Of a stretch of 64,000 nt of DNA, positions 1 through 6,945 are shown in pieces; positions within the stretch are counted from its first letter, which is position 1; every line of letters starts with the position of its first letter. The notes under the pieces were generated by a model, which ran no database searches, was not told the origin of the DNA, and was given only the letters and a program-made list of their open reading frames with translations. This stretch comes from Firmicutes bacterium TM09-10. Lineage in GTDB: Bacteria > Bacillota > Clostridia > Lachnospirales > Lachnospiraceae. The position numbers and the translations under genes were made by a program. The stretch is taken from positions 1 through 64,000 of the forward strand of contig QUKC01000012.1 in NCBI GenBank assembly GCA_003481005.1, read 5' to 3'.

Positions 1-81
1 GGCCGCCTGACGCTGGAATTATCAAACGATATTTCAGAGTCCCTGCTTTGCAGGCTGTTGCAGGAGGTGCTTCATGCTTGA
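1..81 (+). CDS. tnpA: IS66 TnpA (Orf1), C-terminal end only
   Basis: Partial gene entering from the left edge. Frame 1 reads through 26 codons ending ...SLLCRLLQEVLHA before TGA at 79-81. The stop overlaps the ATG of tnpB at 74 by 8 bases, the usual translational coupling of tnpA and tnpB in IS66 elements. In the family TnpA is a small helix-turn-helix protein; that domain is outside the window. The call rests on position and coupling more than on the short sequence. Confidence 0.6.
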   Translation, partial: GRLTLELSNDISESLLCRLLQEVLHA

Positions 82-430
82 AGATGCTGCCGGTATCCGC
101 AGAGTCGTGATTGCCTGCGGATATGTGGATCTGCGCAAAGGGATCGATGGGCTGTCCATGATCATCGGAGACAGATACCATCAGAATCCTTTTGAAAAGG
201 GAACTTTATTCCTATTCTGTGGCAGACGGTCCGACCGCATCAAGGGACTTCTGTGGATGGGAGCCGGTTTTCTTCAGCTCTACAAACGGCTGGAGGCAGG
301 TTCCCTGTCCTGGCCGAGAACCAGCGAAGAGGCCGCAGACCTTACAGAGGAACAGTTCCGTTATCTTATGATTGGGCTGAATCCCCTGAACCCCAAAGTC
401 AGGGAAGTAACACCGCAAAAGCCCACCTGA
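74..430 (+). CDS. tnpB: IS66 family accessory protein TnpB (Orf2)
   Basis: 118 aa, full length for IS66 Orf2. The motif GYVDLRKGIDGL near residues 16-27, then GTLFLFCGRRSDRIK and LLWMGAGFLQLYKRLE, are signatures of the family. TnpB is required for transposition of IS66 elements although its biochemical role is poorly defined. An AGGAGG-like site (64-69) precedes the ATG. The last residues (PKVREVTPQKPT) are ordinary for the family, so I see no truncation. Confidence 0.9.
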   Translation: MLEDAAGIRRVVIACGYVDLRKGIDGLSMIIGDRYHQNPFEKGTLFLFCGRRSDRIKGLLWMGAGFLQLYKRLEAGSLSWPRTSEEAADLTEEQFRYLMIGLNPLNPKVREVTPQKPT

Positions 431-701
431 TCTTTGTGCAAAACATAGATTTTTTATGCCTGTTATCCAGTCAGATTCATTCCCGGTGTTACAGCCTCTC
501 CGGACGCTGTTTCATGGTCTGTGACGTATCCACAGGAGAATCCGGATAAAATTTCAGCACCTTGAAAACTTTATATTTCCCTGGCTCTATGACCATCACA
601 CCGCCATACAGGCATAGGCAGAATGACGAAACCTGCGGGGTTGCCGGTTCGCAATCCTTTGTGTTTTCTGGTATAATAAAAACAGTTTAAGGAGCGGGAC
701 A
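431..701. other. tnpB-tnpC spacer of IS66
   Basis: 271 bases without a convincing gene. The only structure I can support is near the right edge: an extended -10-like TGGTATAAT (669-677) and an AAGGAG ribosome binding site just before tnpC at 702, so tnpC may have its own promoter. Confidence 0.4.
669..677 (+). promoter_or_regulatory. Extended -10 box upstream of tnpC
   Basis: TGGTATAAT matches an extended sigma-A -10 (TGnTATAAT), about 25 bases before the tnpC start. No good -35 is visible 17 bases further upstream, consistent with an extended -10 promoter. Confidence 0.35.
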
Positions 702-2477
702 ATGGCAGACAGACATACACTGGAAGAACTGAATAACTGCAGCCGGGAGGAACTGATCACCATCGTTCTTATGATGCAGGGGCAGCTGGATACCCTGAAT
801 GAGAACATCGAGCGGCTGATCGAACAGGTACGCATAGCGAACAGCTATCGTTTCGGAAAACACGCAGAAACACTGGATTCCATAGATGGTCAGCTGTCCT
901 TCTTTGATGAGGCAGAAAGCTGCTGTGATCTGTCTGTCCCGGAGCCTGCTGCGGAGGAAGTACTTCCATCCCGACGTAACCATAAGAAAAAAGGGCAACG
1001 GGAAATGAATCTGAAAGATTTTCCGGAAGAAATACTTCCTCCTTATCAGGTATCCACAGAAGAACTGGATACGTTTTATGGTGCAGGCAACTGGCGCAGA
1101 ATGAAGGATGAAACCTACAAAAGGCTGCGTCATGAACCGGAATCCTGGACGGTGGAAGTCCATACCGTGGAAGTCTATGTAGGCACCGGCGGAGACCATC
1201 AGGATGAATTCTTACGGGGAAAGCGTCCCAGGGATCTTCTCCGGGGAAGCATCGTTACTCCTTCCCTGCTTGCCTCCATTCTGAATGTTAAATATGTGAA
1301 TTCCTCTGCACTGCACAGAGTCGAGCAGGAGTTTCAACGCAATGGTGTAAATATCTCCAGACAGACCATGTCGAACTGGATCATCCGGTGTGCTGAGAAA
1401 TATTTACCTTCCCTGCTTGCCTCCATTCTGAATGTTAAATATGTGAACTCTTCTGCGCTGCATAGGGTCGAGCAGGAGTTTCAGAGGAATGGTGTAAATA
1501 TCTCCAGACAAACCATGTCGAACTGGATTATCCGGTGTGCTGAGAAATATTTTGCACCGTTTGTGGAACGCATGAAGCAGGAGCTGCTGTCCCTGCCGGT
1601 GACACAGTCGGACGAAACACCTACACAGGTGATCGGTGACAGTGACCGTCCGAACAGTAAATGCTACATGTGGGTACACCGTTCCGGGGAGTTCTATAAG
1701 GAACGTCCTGTGGTGATCTACGAATACCAGAAAGGCAGGGATCACGAAAAGCCGCTGGAGTTTTACCGGAGCTACAAAGGAGTTCTGGTCACGGACAGTC
1801 TGGAGCAGTATCATCTGCTGGACAAAAAACTGCCGGGAGTGACAAACGCAAACTGCTGGGCACATGCAAGAAGAGCCTTTGCAGATGCCGTAAAGGCAGC
1901 GGATAAAAAGGATCCCGGGGCAGTAAAAAGTTCCGTGGCATACCAGGCGTTACAAAAGATCGCGGAATTCTACCGGATCGATACCGAGCTGAAAGAACTT
2001 TCCGCAACGGATCGCCTTACACAGCGACAGACAAGGATAAAGCCGCTGGTTGAGGATTTTTTTGCGTGGGCAAAACAGCAGGCTGCAGTGTGTGCGGTAC
2101 CTCCGAAATCCAAGACCGGACAGGGACTAAATTTCGTCATCCGTCAGGAAAAATATTTAAAAGTATTTCTGACCGATGGGAATATCCCAATCGATAACTC
2201 CGCTTCCGAGCGGGCTATTCAGACTTTCTGTATCGGCAAGAAGAACTGGATGTTCCATAACACAGCAAAAGGTGCCGGAGCCAGCGCTCTTGTTTACAGT
2301 ATTTCAGAAACAGCAAAGCTGAACAATCTGCGCCCATACTACTACTTCAGGCATATCCTCACGGAGTTGCCTAAGTATTGTGACGAAAAAGGAAATATAG
2401 ATCCGGCAAAACTGGACCATCTGATGCCCTGGGCAGAGGAGCTTCCCGAGGAATGCCGGAAACCACGCCGCTCATAA
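702..2477 (+). CDS. tnpC: IS66 transposase TnpC with internal 49-residue duplication
   Basis: 591 aa DDE transposase. The N-terminus (about residues 1-45) is a leucine-rich coiled coil. The DDE catalytic region shows VTQSDETPTQV, LVTDSLEQYH and NSASERAIQ, followed by a C-terminal GKKNWMF segment. The family's zinc-finger region is present only in degenerate form: I see no CxxC pairs. Nucleotides 1261-1407 are repeated as 1408-1554, so the 49-residue block from PSLLASILNV to AEKY appears twice in tandem. Without it the protein would be about 542 aa, near normal length. The block lies just before the catalytic core and may impair activity. AAGGAG ribosome binding site before ATG 702. Confidence 0.92.
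   Translation: MADRHTLEELNNCSREELITIVLMMQGQLDTLNENIERLIEQVRIANSYRFGKHAETLDSIDGQLSFFDEAESCCDLSVPEPAAEEVLPSRRNHKKKGQREMNLKDFPEEILPPYQVSTEELDTFYGAGNWRRMKDETYKRLRHEPESWTVEVHTVEVYVGTGGDHQDEFLRGKRPRDLLRGSIVTPSLLASILNVKYVNSSALHRVEQEFQRNGVNISRQTMSNWIIRCAEKYLPSLLASILNVKYVNSSALHRVEQEFQRNGVNISRQTMSNWIIRCAEKYFAPFVERMKQELLSLPVTQSDETPTQVIGDSDRPNSKCYMWVHRSGEFYKERPVVIYEYQKGRDHEKPLEFYRSYKGVLVTDSLEQYHLLDKKLPGVTNANCWAHARRAFADAVKAADKKDPGAVKSSVAYQALQKIAEFYRIDTELKELSATDRLTQRQTRIKPLVEDFFAWAKQQAAVCAVPPKSKTGQGLNFVIRQEKYLKVFLTDGNIPIDNSASERAIQTFCIGKKNWMFHNTAKGAGASALVYSISETAKLNNLRPYYYFRHILTELPKYCDEKGNIDPAKLDHLMPWAEELPEECRKPRRS
1261..1554 (+). repeat. Tandem 147-bp duplication inside tnpC
   Basis: Copy 1 is 1261-1407, copy 2 is 1408-1554; the period of 147 keeps the frame (49 codons). 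By eye I count 10 base differences, all synonymous (for example AAT/AAC, TCC/TCT, CGC/AGG), so both encode the same residues. The copies are therefore not a fresh slippage product; more likely they come from recombination between two diverged IS66 copies. Confidence 0.9.
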
Positions 2478-2486
2478 AAGCGGCGT
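2465..2486 (+). terminator. Hairpin at the end of tnpC
   Basis: ACGCCGCT (2465-2472), loop CATAAA, AGCGGCGT (2479-2486), overlapping the tnpC stop codon and followed by TAAATTT. An 8-bp perfect stem; the following T-run is short, so it may be a weak terminator or an element-end hairpin. Confidence 0.45.
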
Positions 2487-2521
2487 TAAATTTAAGGGTA
2501 GGCGCAGGATTTGACGTTTAC

Positions 2522-2750
2522 ACTTAAATAACAAATGAAATTTGTTTATTGATAAAAGGCAAAGTTTTTCCTATTTGATATACCTTATTTCTTGTTAATG
2601 ATTAAAAATTATATTTTATATCAATACTAAAGGTGATAACAAGCGAAAAATATTTGACAAAGCAATTTGTTTTATGGAAGGATGGACAGATAAACAATTT
2701 TATGAGACAATAACAAATAAGAAACATGTATAAATAATAGAGGGATAAAG
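2522..2750. other. AT-rich leader of the TAC-like operon
   Basis: Between the IS66 right end and the first operon gene. It is strongly AT-rich and holds a palindrome ACAAAT-GAA-ATTTGT (2531-2545) that could be an operator, and an open stretch (about 2602-2733) ending in a 19-codon ORF MEGWTDKQFYETITNKKHV (ATG at 2674). That ORF may be a relic of a gene damaged by the IS insertion or a leader; I cannot assign it. A GAGGGA ribosome binding site (about 2740-2745) precedes the next gene. Confidence 0.4.
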
Positions 2751-3239
2751 TTGGACGAAAAACAAACTAAACGGATAGAAAAAATATTTCCAGATTACTT
2801 CGATAGATTTGAAATGCCTGCTGGTGCAAGGGAGGAAAATATAAAAGTGTACAGAGCTTGTAGAAGTGGTAAGTGTGATAGAGATTCATTTTTACCATCT
2901 TTTGAAGAGAATGGATTTGCATTGAATCCACTTGCTGATCCAACAGATCCGGGGCAGTATTCTCTATCAACATTTGAGAAACCTACACATGTTAAAAGAT
3001 TTGCGGGCGCTATTTCTGATATGGAAGTTCCTTATCAGATAGCAATTGGAATGACAAACCCAAAGCATGGAGTGGTACAAAGGACAAGGGAGAGAAAGAA
3101 AAAAAGTGGTTCACATGTAGATTGGTGGCTTTATGAAAATGCAACACCGTACGATGAATTTGAAATAATTGTAGATTTTGAAAAACATCTTCAAAATTAT
3201 ATTCGAGAAAGAGATGAGAAAAATGCAGGAATTTGTTAA
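2751..3239 (+). CDS. Putative ADP-ribosyltransferase-like toxin of a TAC-type operon
   Basis: 162 aa, TTG start preceded by AGAGGGA. I do not recognise a named family with certainty. Seen in order: VYRACR (R35), YSLSTF (S71-T74) and YDEFEII (E136-F-E138). This R ... STS-like ... ExE order is the signature of R-S-E class ADP-ribosyltransferases; spacing is plausible for a small enzyme. It is the first gene of a three-gene AT-rich operon whose last gene is SecB-like, which is the arrangement of CmdTAC, where CmdT is an mRNA ADP-ribosyltransferase. The toxin role is inferred from motif order plus context. An alternative is an unrelated RES-like or phage protein. Base composition is much more AT-rich than the flanking core genes, suggesting transfer. 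Confidence 0.55.
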   Translation: MDEKQTKRIEKIFPDYFDRFEMPAGAREENIKVYRACRSGKCDRDSFLPSFEENGFALNPLADPTDPGQYSLSTFEKPTHVKRFAGAISDMEVPYQIAIGMTNPKHGVVQRTRERKKKSGSHVDWWLYENATPYDEFEIIVDFEKHLQNYIRERDEKNAGIC

Positions 3240-3927
3240 TACAGAAAAATATGGAAAACTTTATATTGATAGAATACTTTTCGAATCAAACTTTCCAATT
3301 ATTTTTACTTGTAAAAATGATGCAGATGAGATATTTATATGTGTGTGTTGTCAAAATAATATCAAAGGATGTAAGTGGTTAGTTGGAAAAACAGATGCTA
3401 TAAATATTATACGAATGCTTAAAGATGAGTTAACACTTCGTGAATTAGTTCGAGGATATTCTTCCGGTAGAATATCAGTCGATTATATTGATGGAGAATA
3501 TAGAGTGGAATATAATAATTCTGATTGGAATGAAGACAGCATATATTTACCTAAAGAAGATTCTTATATGTTTGCCGATGAAGGTGAATTTGCCGATGAT
3601 ATTTCTTATTATTCTACGTTAATTAAAGTTTGTTATGATGAAAATTATTATAAAAATATTTCCAAGAAATTGGAAACAATAAATCAAGGATTTGAGTCTA
3701 TAACGGATAAATTTAATGAGTCCGTGTCTTTGTTTGGAAATATATCTATTTCAAGTAAAGTAGTGAGTACGTTAAATGTGGCTGGCACACTGTCAGTAAA
3801 CACGGAAGAGTATAAAAATCAAAGATATTATAAGGTTACATCAGATAGTTGTTTTGATACATTGTTGAATGATAATATTAGTATTGAAGTTGATTTCAAT
3901 GATTGTAGTTTTATAGATGCAGCGTAA
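3214..3927 (+). CDS. Hypothetical protein, candidate antitoxin of TAC-type operon
   Basis: About 237 aa from the ATG at 3214 (or 234 from 3223), overlapping the end of the upstream gene by about 20 bases, which implies translational coupling; a GAGAAAGAG stretch precedes it. The N-terminal half (LYIDRILFESNFPIIFTCK then a Cys-rich CVCCQNNIKGC strand and LTLRELVRG) is reminiscent of DUF6575-like proteins, but this is from memory. The C-terminal quarter is rich in short beta-prone stretches (ISISSKVVSTLNVAGTLSV). In TAC systems the middle gene is the antitoxin and its C-terminal tail is held by the SecB-like chaperone; that role is inferred from position only. AT-rich like its neighbours. Confidence 0.5.
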   Translation: MRKMQEFVNTEKYGKLYIDRILFESNFPIIFTCKNDADEIFICVCCQNNIKGCKWLVGKTDAINIIRMLKDELTLRELVRGYSSGRISVDYIDGEYRVEYNNSDWNEDSIYLPKEDSYMFADEGEFADDISYYSTLIKVCYDENYYKNISKKLETINQGFESITDKFNESVSLFGNISISSKVVSTLNVAGTLSVNTEEYKNQRYYKVTSDSCFDTLLNDNISIEVDFNDCSFIDAA

Positions 3928-3937
3928 AGGAGAGACG

Positions 3938-4327
3938 ATGAAAAATTATAATAGTTTATTGACTTTACAGAAACTGGTGTTTGATAAAATTGAATTTGAT
4001 AGAAAGGGATTTAAAAACAAAAATGAATTAACCTTTGAATTACAAGTTCAAATTGGAATTGGTGAGGACAGTGTGCACAGAGTAACGCTTGTATTGAAAG
4101 GAGAAAAAAAAGAAGAATATAATCTGATCATTAGTTTATCAGGTTTCTTTAAAGTTGAAAAGGAAGATTCAGTGAACGATGAAATGGTTCAGAATTTAAT
4201 AAATAAAAATGCAGTTGCAATTATGATGCCGTATCTGAGAAGTGAATTGACATTACTAACAGCACAGCCAGATACAGATAGTGTTGTTCTTCCGCCTTTT
4301 AATATAAATGCAATGTTGGAAAAGTAA
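3938..4327 (+). CDS. SecB-like chaperone of TAC-type operon
   Basis: 129 aa from ATG 3938, chosen because AAGGAGAG (3927-3934) lies just upstream; an in-frame ATG at 3917 overlaps the previous gene. The central strands (LTFELQVQIGIGE, HRVTLVLKG, ISLSGFFKVE) and the C-terminal part (NAVAIMMPYLRSELTLL ... LPPFNINAML) follow the SecB pattern: beta-sheet ending in an aromatic G-F-F strand, then the helix equivalent to NILFPYARE and the tail equivalent to PQLNLAPVNFDALF. SecB proper is a proteobacterial export chaperone; solitary SecB-like proteins in Gram-positives are typically partners of toxin-antitoxin pairs. Context fits that. Assignment to the fold is fairly confident, function in a TAC system is inferred. 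Confidence 0.75.
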   Translation: MKNYNSLLTLQKLVFDKIEFDRKGFKNKNELTFELQVQIGIGEDSVHRVTLVLKGEKKEEYNLIISLSGFFKVEKEDSVNDEMVQNLINKNAVAIMMPYLRSELTLLTAQPDTDSVVLPPFNINAMLEK

Positions 4328-4377
4328 GTTTAATAGTTGGGTAATAGTCTGCTTATCAAAATGGTAGTATATTATAC

Positions 4378-4410
4378 TGATAACAATTTTTTGATAACAG
4401 ATTGATAACA
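4378..4410. repeat. Three TGATAACA direct repeats
   Basis: TGATAACA at 4378-4385, 4392-4399 and 4403-4410, spaced 14 and 11 bases apart, in the AT-rich gap after the SecB-like gene. A further GTGATAACA occurs near 2633 before the operon. They may be regulator binding sites or simply low-complexity sequence. Confidence 0.35.
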
Positions 4411-4476
4411 CTAGCAGAAAAAGACCGTAGAGACATGAAAGTTGGAAACAAATAAAATCAAATAGAACCAAATCTC

Positions 4477-4494
4477 CTATACAAAACTGTATAG
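4477..4494. promoter_or_regulatory. Palindrome upstream of dtd
   Basis: CTATACAAAACTGTATAG (stem CTATAC/GTATAG) lies 45 bases before the dtd start and is flanked by two TAGAAC copies (about 4463 and 4492). It could be an operator or overlap a -10 element; no clear -35 was found. Confidence 0.3.
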
Positions 4495-4539
4495 AACTAG
4501 ATTTTGTTTTGCGAGTTTGAGAAGGAGAGACAACTACCT

Positions 4540-4989
4540 ATGAAATTTGTTATTCAATGTACTACACAGGCAAGCGTTACAATTGACCAGAAACTATATT
4601 CTGAAATTGGAAAAGGCTTCCTCGTCCTGATCGGAATCTGTGACGAAGACACAAAAGAAACAGCAGACAAAATGGTTCGCAAGCTGATCGGAATGCGGAT
4701 TTTTTCGGATGAAAACGGAAAAACGAACCTCGCGTTAAAAGATGTCGACGGACAGCTTCTTTTGGTTTCCCAATTTACCCTGTACGCGGACTGCAAAAAA
4801 GGCAATCGGCCGTCCTTTGTCAAAGCCGGATCACCACAGCATGCAAACGAGCTTTACGAATACATCATCGACGCCTGCAAAAAGGAAGTTCCCGTCGTTA
4901 AAACCGGCGTATTCGGTGCGGAAATGGAGGTTGCGCTGATCAATGACGGACCATTTACAATCATTCTGGATTCAAAAGACCTGGCGTAA
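4540..4989 (+). CDS. dtd: D-aminoacyl-tRNA deacylase
   Basis: 149 aa from ATG 4540, placed by the GAAGGAGAG site at 4521-4529. Dtd hydrolyses D-aminoacyl-tRNA and removes misacylated glycine. The two family motifs are present: LVSQFTLYAD near residue 75 and the Gly-cisPro loop NDGPFTII near residue 137, plus KGNRPSF between them. Length is normal (about 145-150 aa). It sits alone on the plus strand between AT-rich transferred DNA and a toxin-antitoxin module, and its own base composition is closer to the core genes. A terminator follows at 5090. Confidence 0.95.
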   Translation: MKFVIQCTTQASVTIDQKLYSEIGKGFLVLIGICDEDTKETADKMVRKLIGMRIFSDENGKTNLALKDVDGQLLLVSQFTLYADCKKGNRPSFVKAGSPQHANELYEYIIDACKKEVPVVKTGVFGAEMEVALINDGPFTIILDSKDLA

Positions 4990-5089
4990 GCATATAAACA
5001 TTATAAAACGGATTCCAGATATGTGACATATAAGATGGTAAATAATAAGACATAAATTGCAGACATTTAAGTATTTAAAGTGAAAAAAA

Positions 5090-5129
5090 CAGGAGGCAAT
5101 CATCTGCGTCAGCAGATATATGCCTCCTG
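5090..5129 (+). terminator. Terminator downstream of dtd
   Basis: CAGGAGGCA (5090-5098) pairs with TGCCTCCTG (5121-5129), with an inner ATCTGC/GCAGAT stem around loop GTCA. A-run before and ATTTTTAT after it, so it may work in both directions. Confidence 0.75.
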
Positions 5130-5142
5130 AACTCATTTTTAT

Positions 5143-5263
5143 CAACATCCTACAAGTTTAACGAATTAGTTAGCACCGCAGTAAAAAATGTATTTTTCTG
5201 CGAAATCCCGGAAAGCGGCGCTAACTATTCGTTAAACTTGGCTTTTGCGAATAGTTGGATGTC
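5143..5263. repeat. Long imperfect inverted repeat (MITE-like)
   Basis: The left arm AAGTTTAACGAATTAGTTAG (from 5154) pairs with the right arm 5220-5239 with one unpaired base; outer ACATCC/GGATGT and inner CCGC/GCGG pairs extend it. The interior holds a second hairpin with A5/T5 arms. No coding capacity. It could be a small non-autonomous element or a structured RNA. Confidence 0.55.
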
Positions 5264-5376
5264 TCAATCAAAACCTCTCTCTCCGGATCAATCCACCGCA
5301 AATTTCCGCTTCTGCTGCCCGAACCGATCCACTGTATATATTTTTATAAACATCCAATTCATTTCTTTGCGGCTTT

Positions 5377-5784
5377 TTAGATTCTTGCCAAAAGTTCCGC
5401 CGGTGTAAATGCTATAACTTTGCTCTTCATAAAATCCTTAAGATTTCTTGTAACAATATAGTCCGCATGGACAGACTCCGCAGTTGCACTTTGAACAGCA
5501 TCCTCAAAATCCTTCCACTTCATTGCAACAGCCCTCTCCAAAACGGCAGGACTGAAATCAGCAAATTCAAAAATCAGGTTTAATTTTCGAAATACATCTT
5601 CAATTTGATCTGGTGTCAACTGTTTTCGCATAACATACATCATATTCGCATACGTTAAAGTCGAAAGATATCCCTTTGCCTGTTCTGTTTCACATAATTT
5701 CCATATCATAGAAGAATCTTTTACAAATTCCGGTCTGCTTAGAAGCACATCTAAAATGATATTTGTATCAACCAACAAAACCAT
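5377..5784 (-). CDS. PIN-domain toxin (VapC-like)
   Basis: 135 aa PIN-domain ribonuclease. Acidic residues of the active site are visible: D6 in VDTNIILDV, E94/D95 in FEDAVQ, and D117 after VTRNLKDF. Family members cut RNA and are blocked by a partner antitoxin. The gene overlaps the end of the upstream Phd/YefM-like antitoxin gene by 17 bases, so the two are co-translated. C-terminal ending FTPAELLARI is typical. The toxin reading is well supported by domain plus context; the RNA target cannot be told. Confidence 0.88.
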   Translation of the reverse strand: MVLLVDTNIILDVLLSRPEFVKDSSMIWKLCETEQAKGYLSTLTYANMMYVMRKQLTPDQIEDVFRKLNLIFEFADFSPAVLERAVAMKWKDFEDAVQSATAESVHADYIVTRNLKDFMKSKVIAFTPAELLARI

Positions 5785-6010
5785 ATTTTTCCCTCAGGCT
5801 TTCTTCCTTAGCCTCATCCAAATCGTAATCTTCCTGCATAATTCCGGTGAGGGAATCTGTCAAATAGGATACCGTCGCATCCTTTGGAATGAATCGCCCA
5901 ACTTCCTTACCATTTTTTGTCACAATGATTTCCTGTCCAGACATCACCATACTAAGATATCTTCCAAAATTATTCTGCATTTCCGTCGCAGTTGCAGTCT
6001 CAATCATCAT
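5768..6010 (-). CDS. Phd/YefM-family antitoxin
   Basis: 80 aa. The N-terminal segment TATEMQNNFGRYLSMVMSGQ followed by EIIVTKNGKEVGRFIP is the Phd/YefM DNA-binding fold; the C-terminal acidic tail (DYDLDEAKEESLREKYG) is the likely toxin-binding part. Start at 6010, with GGGAGGTG six bases upstream; a second ATG follows directly. The operon order antitoxin-toxin with overlap is standard, and such antitoxins usually repress their own promoter. Confidence 0.88.
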   Translation of the reverse strand: MMIETATATEMQNNFGRYLSMVMSGQEIIVTKNGKEVGRFIPKDATVSYLTDSLTGIMQEDYDLDEAKEESLREKYGFVG

Positions 6011-6082
6011 ATCAGCACCTCCCGTAACAAGTCTTTCAATATTAGCTAATATTATTATATTCTATTTTAACTATTTTATCAA

Positions 6083-6829
6083 TTACAGCGCAACAATATT
6101 CCCCACCAACCGATGTACCTGCTGCCTGGTTGCAATCGGGTAGATTTCCCGCATGTGCGCTGCGATTTTTTCTCCGGAGGAAGCCGCTGACTCTGTATAA
6201 GCGCTTGTCACATGATCCCGTCCCCAGAGATGCTCCGGCGTACAGTAAACAGCGACAGGCCAGCCGTAGGCTTCTCCCTTTTTGTTTTTTCGCTGGCGAA
6301 AATCTCTGACACAAAGATAAGTCTGCATCTGAAGCGCCGTAATCACGCCATCAAAGCCTTTTTCACCGCCCTTTCCAAAACCGGCTTTTTTCTTTAACTC
6401 ACTGGAAAAATATTCTGCTTCGGCATTTTCTTCTAAATAGAAATCCATGATTTTCTTTTGCCGGATGGACGCCTTTTCATCATCCCAAAGCGCATCAAAA
6501 TCATATCCGTCCCGCCTAAAGTTTGCAAAATACGGAAACCACTGCTTTGAAATAAAACCCGCTTTCTTATCAAAAAATTTTCCATAGGCGACTTTACCGC
6601 TTCGGGCAATGATCTCACGCCATTCCCAGGGATCGCTTTTGGGATCGCCGCTCCACCAATATTCCGGAGCAGTGTGCTCTTCCAGTGAAAACCCCGGAAT
6701 CTCATTTTTAAAAAGCGGCAAAAATCCCACCTTATTGATATATTCCACTGCTTCATCGACTGTATGGATACATTCCGGGTCCTCCCGACTTACCCCATAC
6801 ATAATCCAAGTCCCGCTTTCGTTTCCCAT
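6083..6829 (-). CDS. AlkZ-related protein
   Basis: 248 aa from ATG 6829, chosen for GAAAGGAAAA just upstream; an open frame continues 23 codons further but only through a repeat element. Features: IMYGVSREDPECI at the start, then WWSGDPKSDPWEWREIIAR, GKFFDKKAGFIS, FANFRRDGYDFDALWDD, KKAGFGKGGEKGFDG and QMQTYLCVRDFRQR. These Trp/Arg-rich blocks match proteins annotated as AlkZ-related, relatives of the AlkZ/YcaQ DNA glycosylase fold. The enzymatic role is not established for this branch. The gene is monocistronic, with a repeat element directly upstream. Confidence 0.75.
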   Translation of the reverse strand: MGNESGTWIMYGVSREDPECIHTVDEAVEYINKVGFLPLFKNEIPGFSLEEHTAPEYWWSGDPKSDPWEWREIIARSGKVAYGKFFDKKAGFISKQWFPYFANFRRDGYDFDALWDDEKASIRQKKIMDFYLEENAEAEYFSSELKKKAGFGKGGEKGFDGVITALQMQTYLCVRDFRQRKNKKGEAYGWPVAVYCTPEHLWGRDHVTSAYTESAASSGEKIAAHMREIYPIATRQQVHRLVGNIVAL

Positions 6830-6840
6830 TTTTTTCCTTT

Positions 6841-6930
6841 CATTTCTGCGCACGCTTTTTACGCATATCGAGTTTGTGTCAAGTGCGCGCAGACACAAAT
6901 CTCTCGATTGAATAATTTTTATTTTTCAAT
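6841..6930. repeat. Interspersed palindromic repeat, family B copy 1
   Basis: About 90 bases beginning CATTTCTGCGCACGC and continuing GTTTGTGTCAAGTGCGCGCAGACACAAAT, then an AT-rich TTGAATAAT...ATTTTTCAA end. A near-identical copy is at 31633-31720 and a shorter one at 25479-25520. Built of nested short palindromes (TTTGTGTC/GACACAAA). Each copy lies immediately upstream of a minus-strand start codon. Confidence 0.8.
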
Positions 6931-6945
6931 CTTTATTTCCCGTTT

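Larger units (their letters stand above)
1..2521 (+). mobile_element. IS66-family insertion sequence, left end outside window
   Basis: Three consecutive plus-strand genes match the tnpA-tnpB-tnpC order of IS66 elements. The right end is probably at 2521, where the sequence finishes in GACGTTTAC; its reverse complement GTAAACGTCAAATCC resembles the GTAA-type tips of IS66 inverted repeats. The left inverted repeat lies before the window, so the target duplication (usually 8 bp in this family) cannot be checked; the flank begins ACTTAAAT. The element sits directly upstream of an AT-rich operon. The TnpC gene has an internal duplication and may not be functional. Confidence 0.85.
4990..5376. other. 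dtd to PIN gap: terminator and long inverted repeat
   Basis: 387 bases with no supported gene. It contains a strong terminator (5090-5129) and a long imperfect palindrome (5143-5263), listed separately. The remainder to 5376 is unremarkable. Confidence 0.6.

Noticed and set aside
4378..4410. Three TGATAACA repeats as a CRISPR
   Set aside because: Units are only 8 bases with 3-6 base gaps, no spacers and no cas genes; kept only as possible operator repeats.
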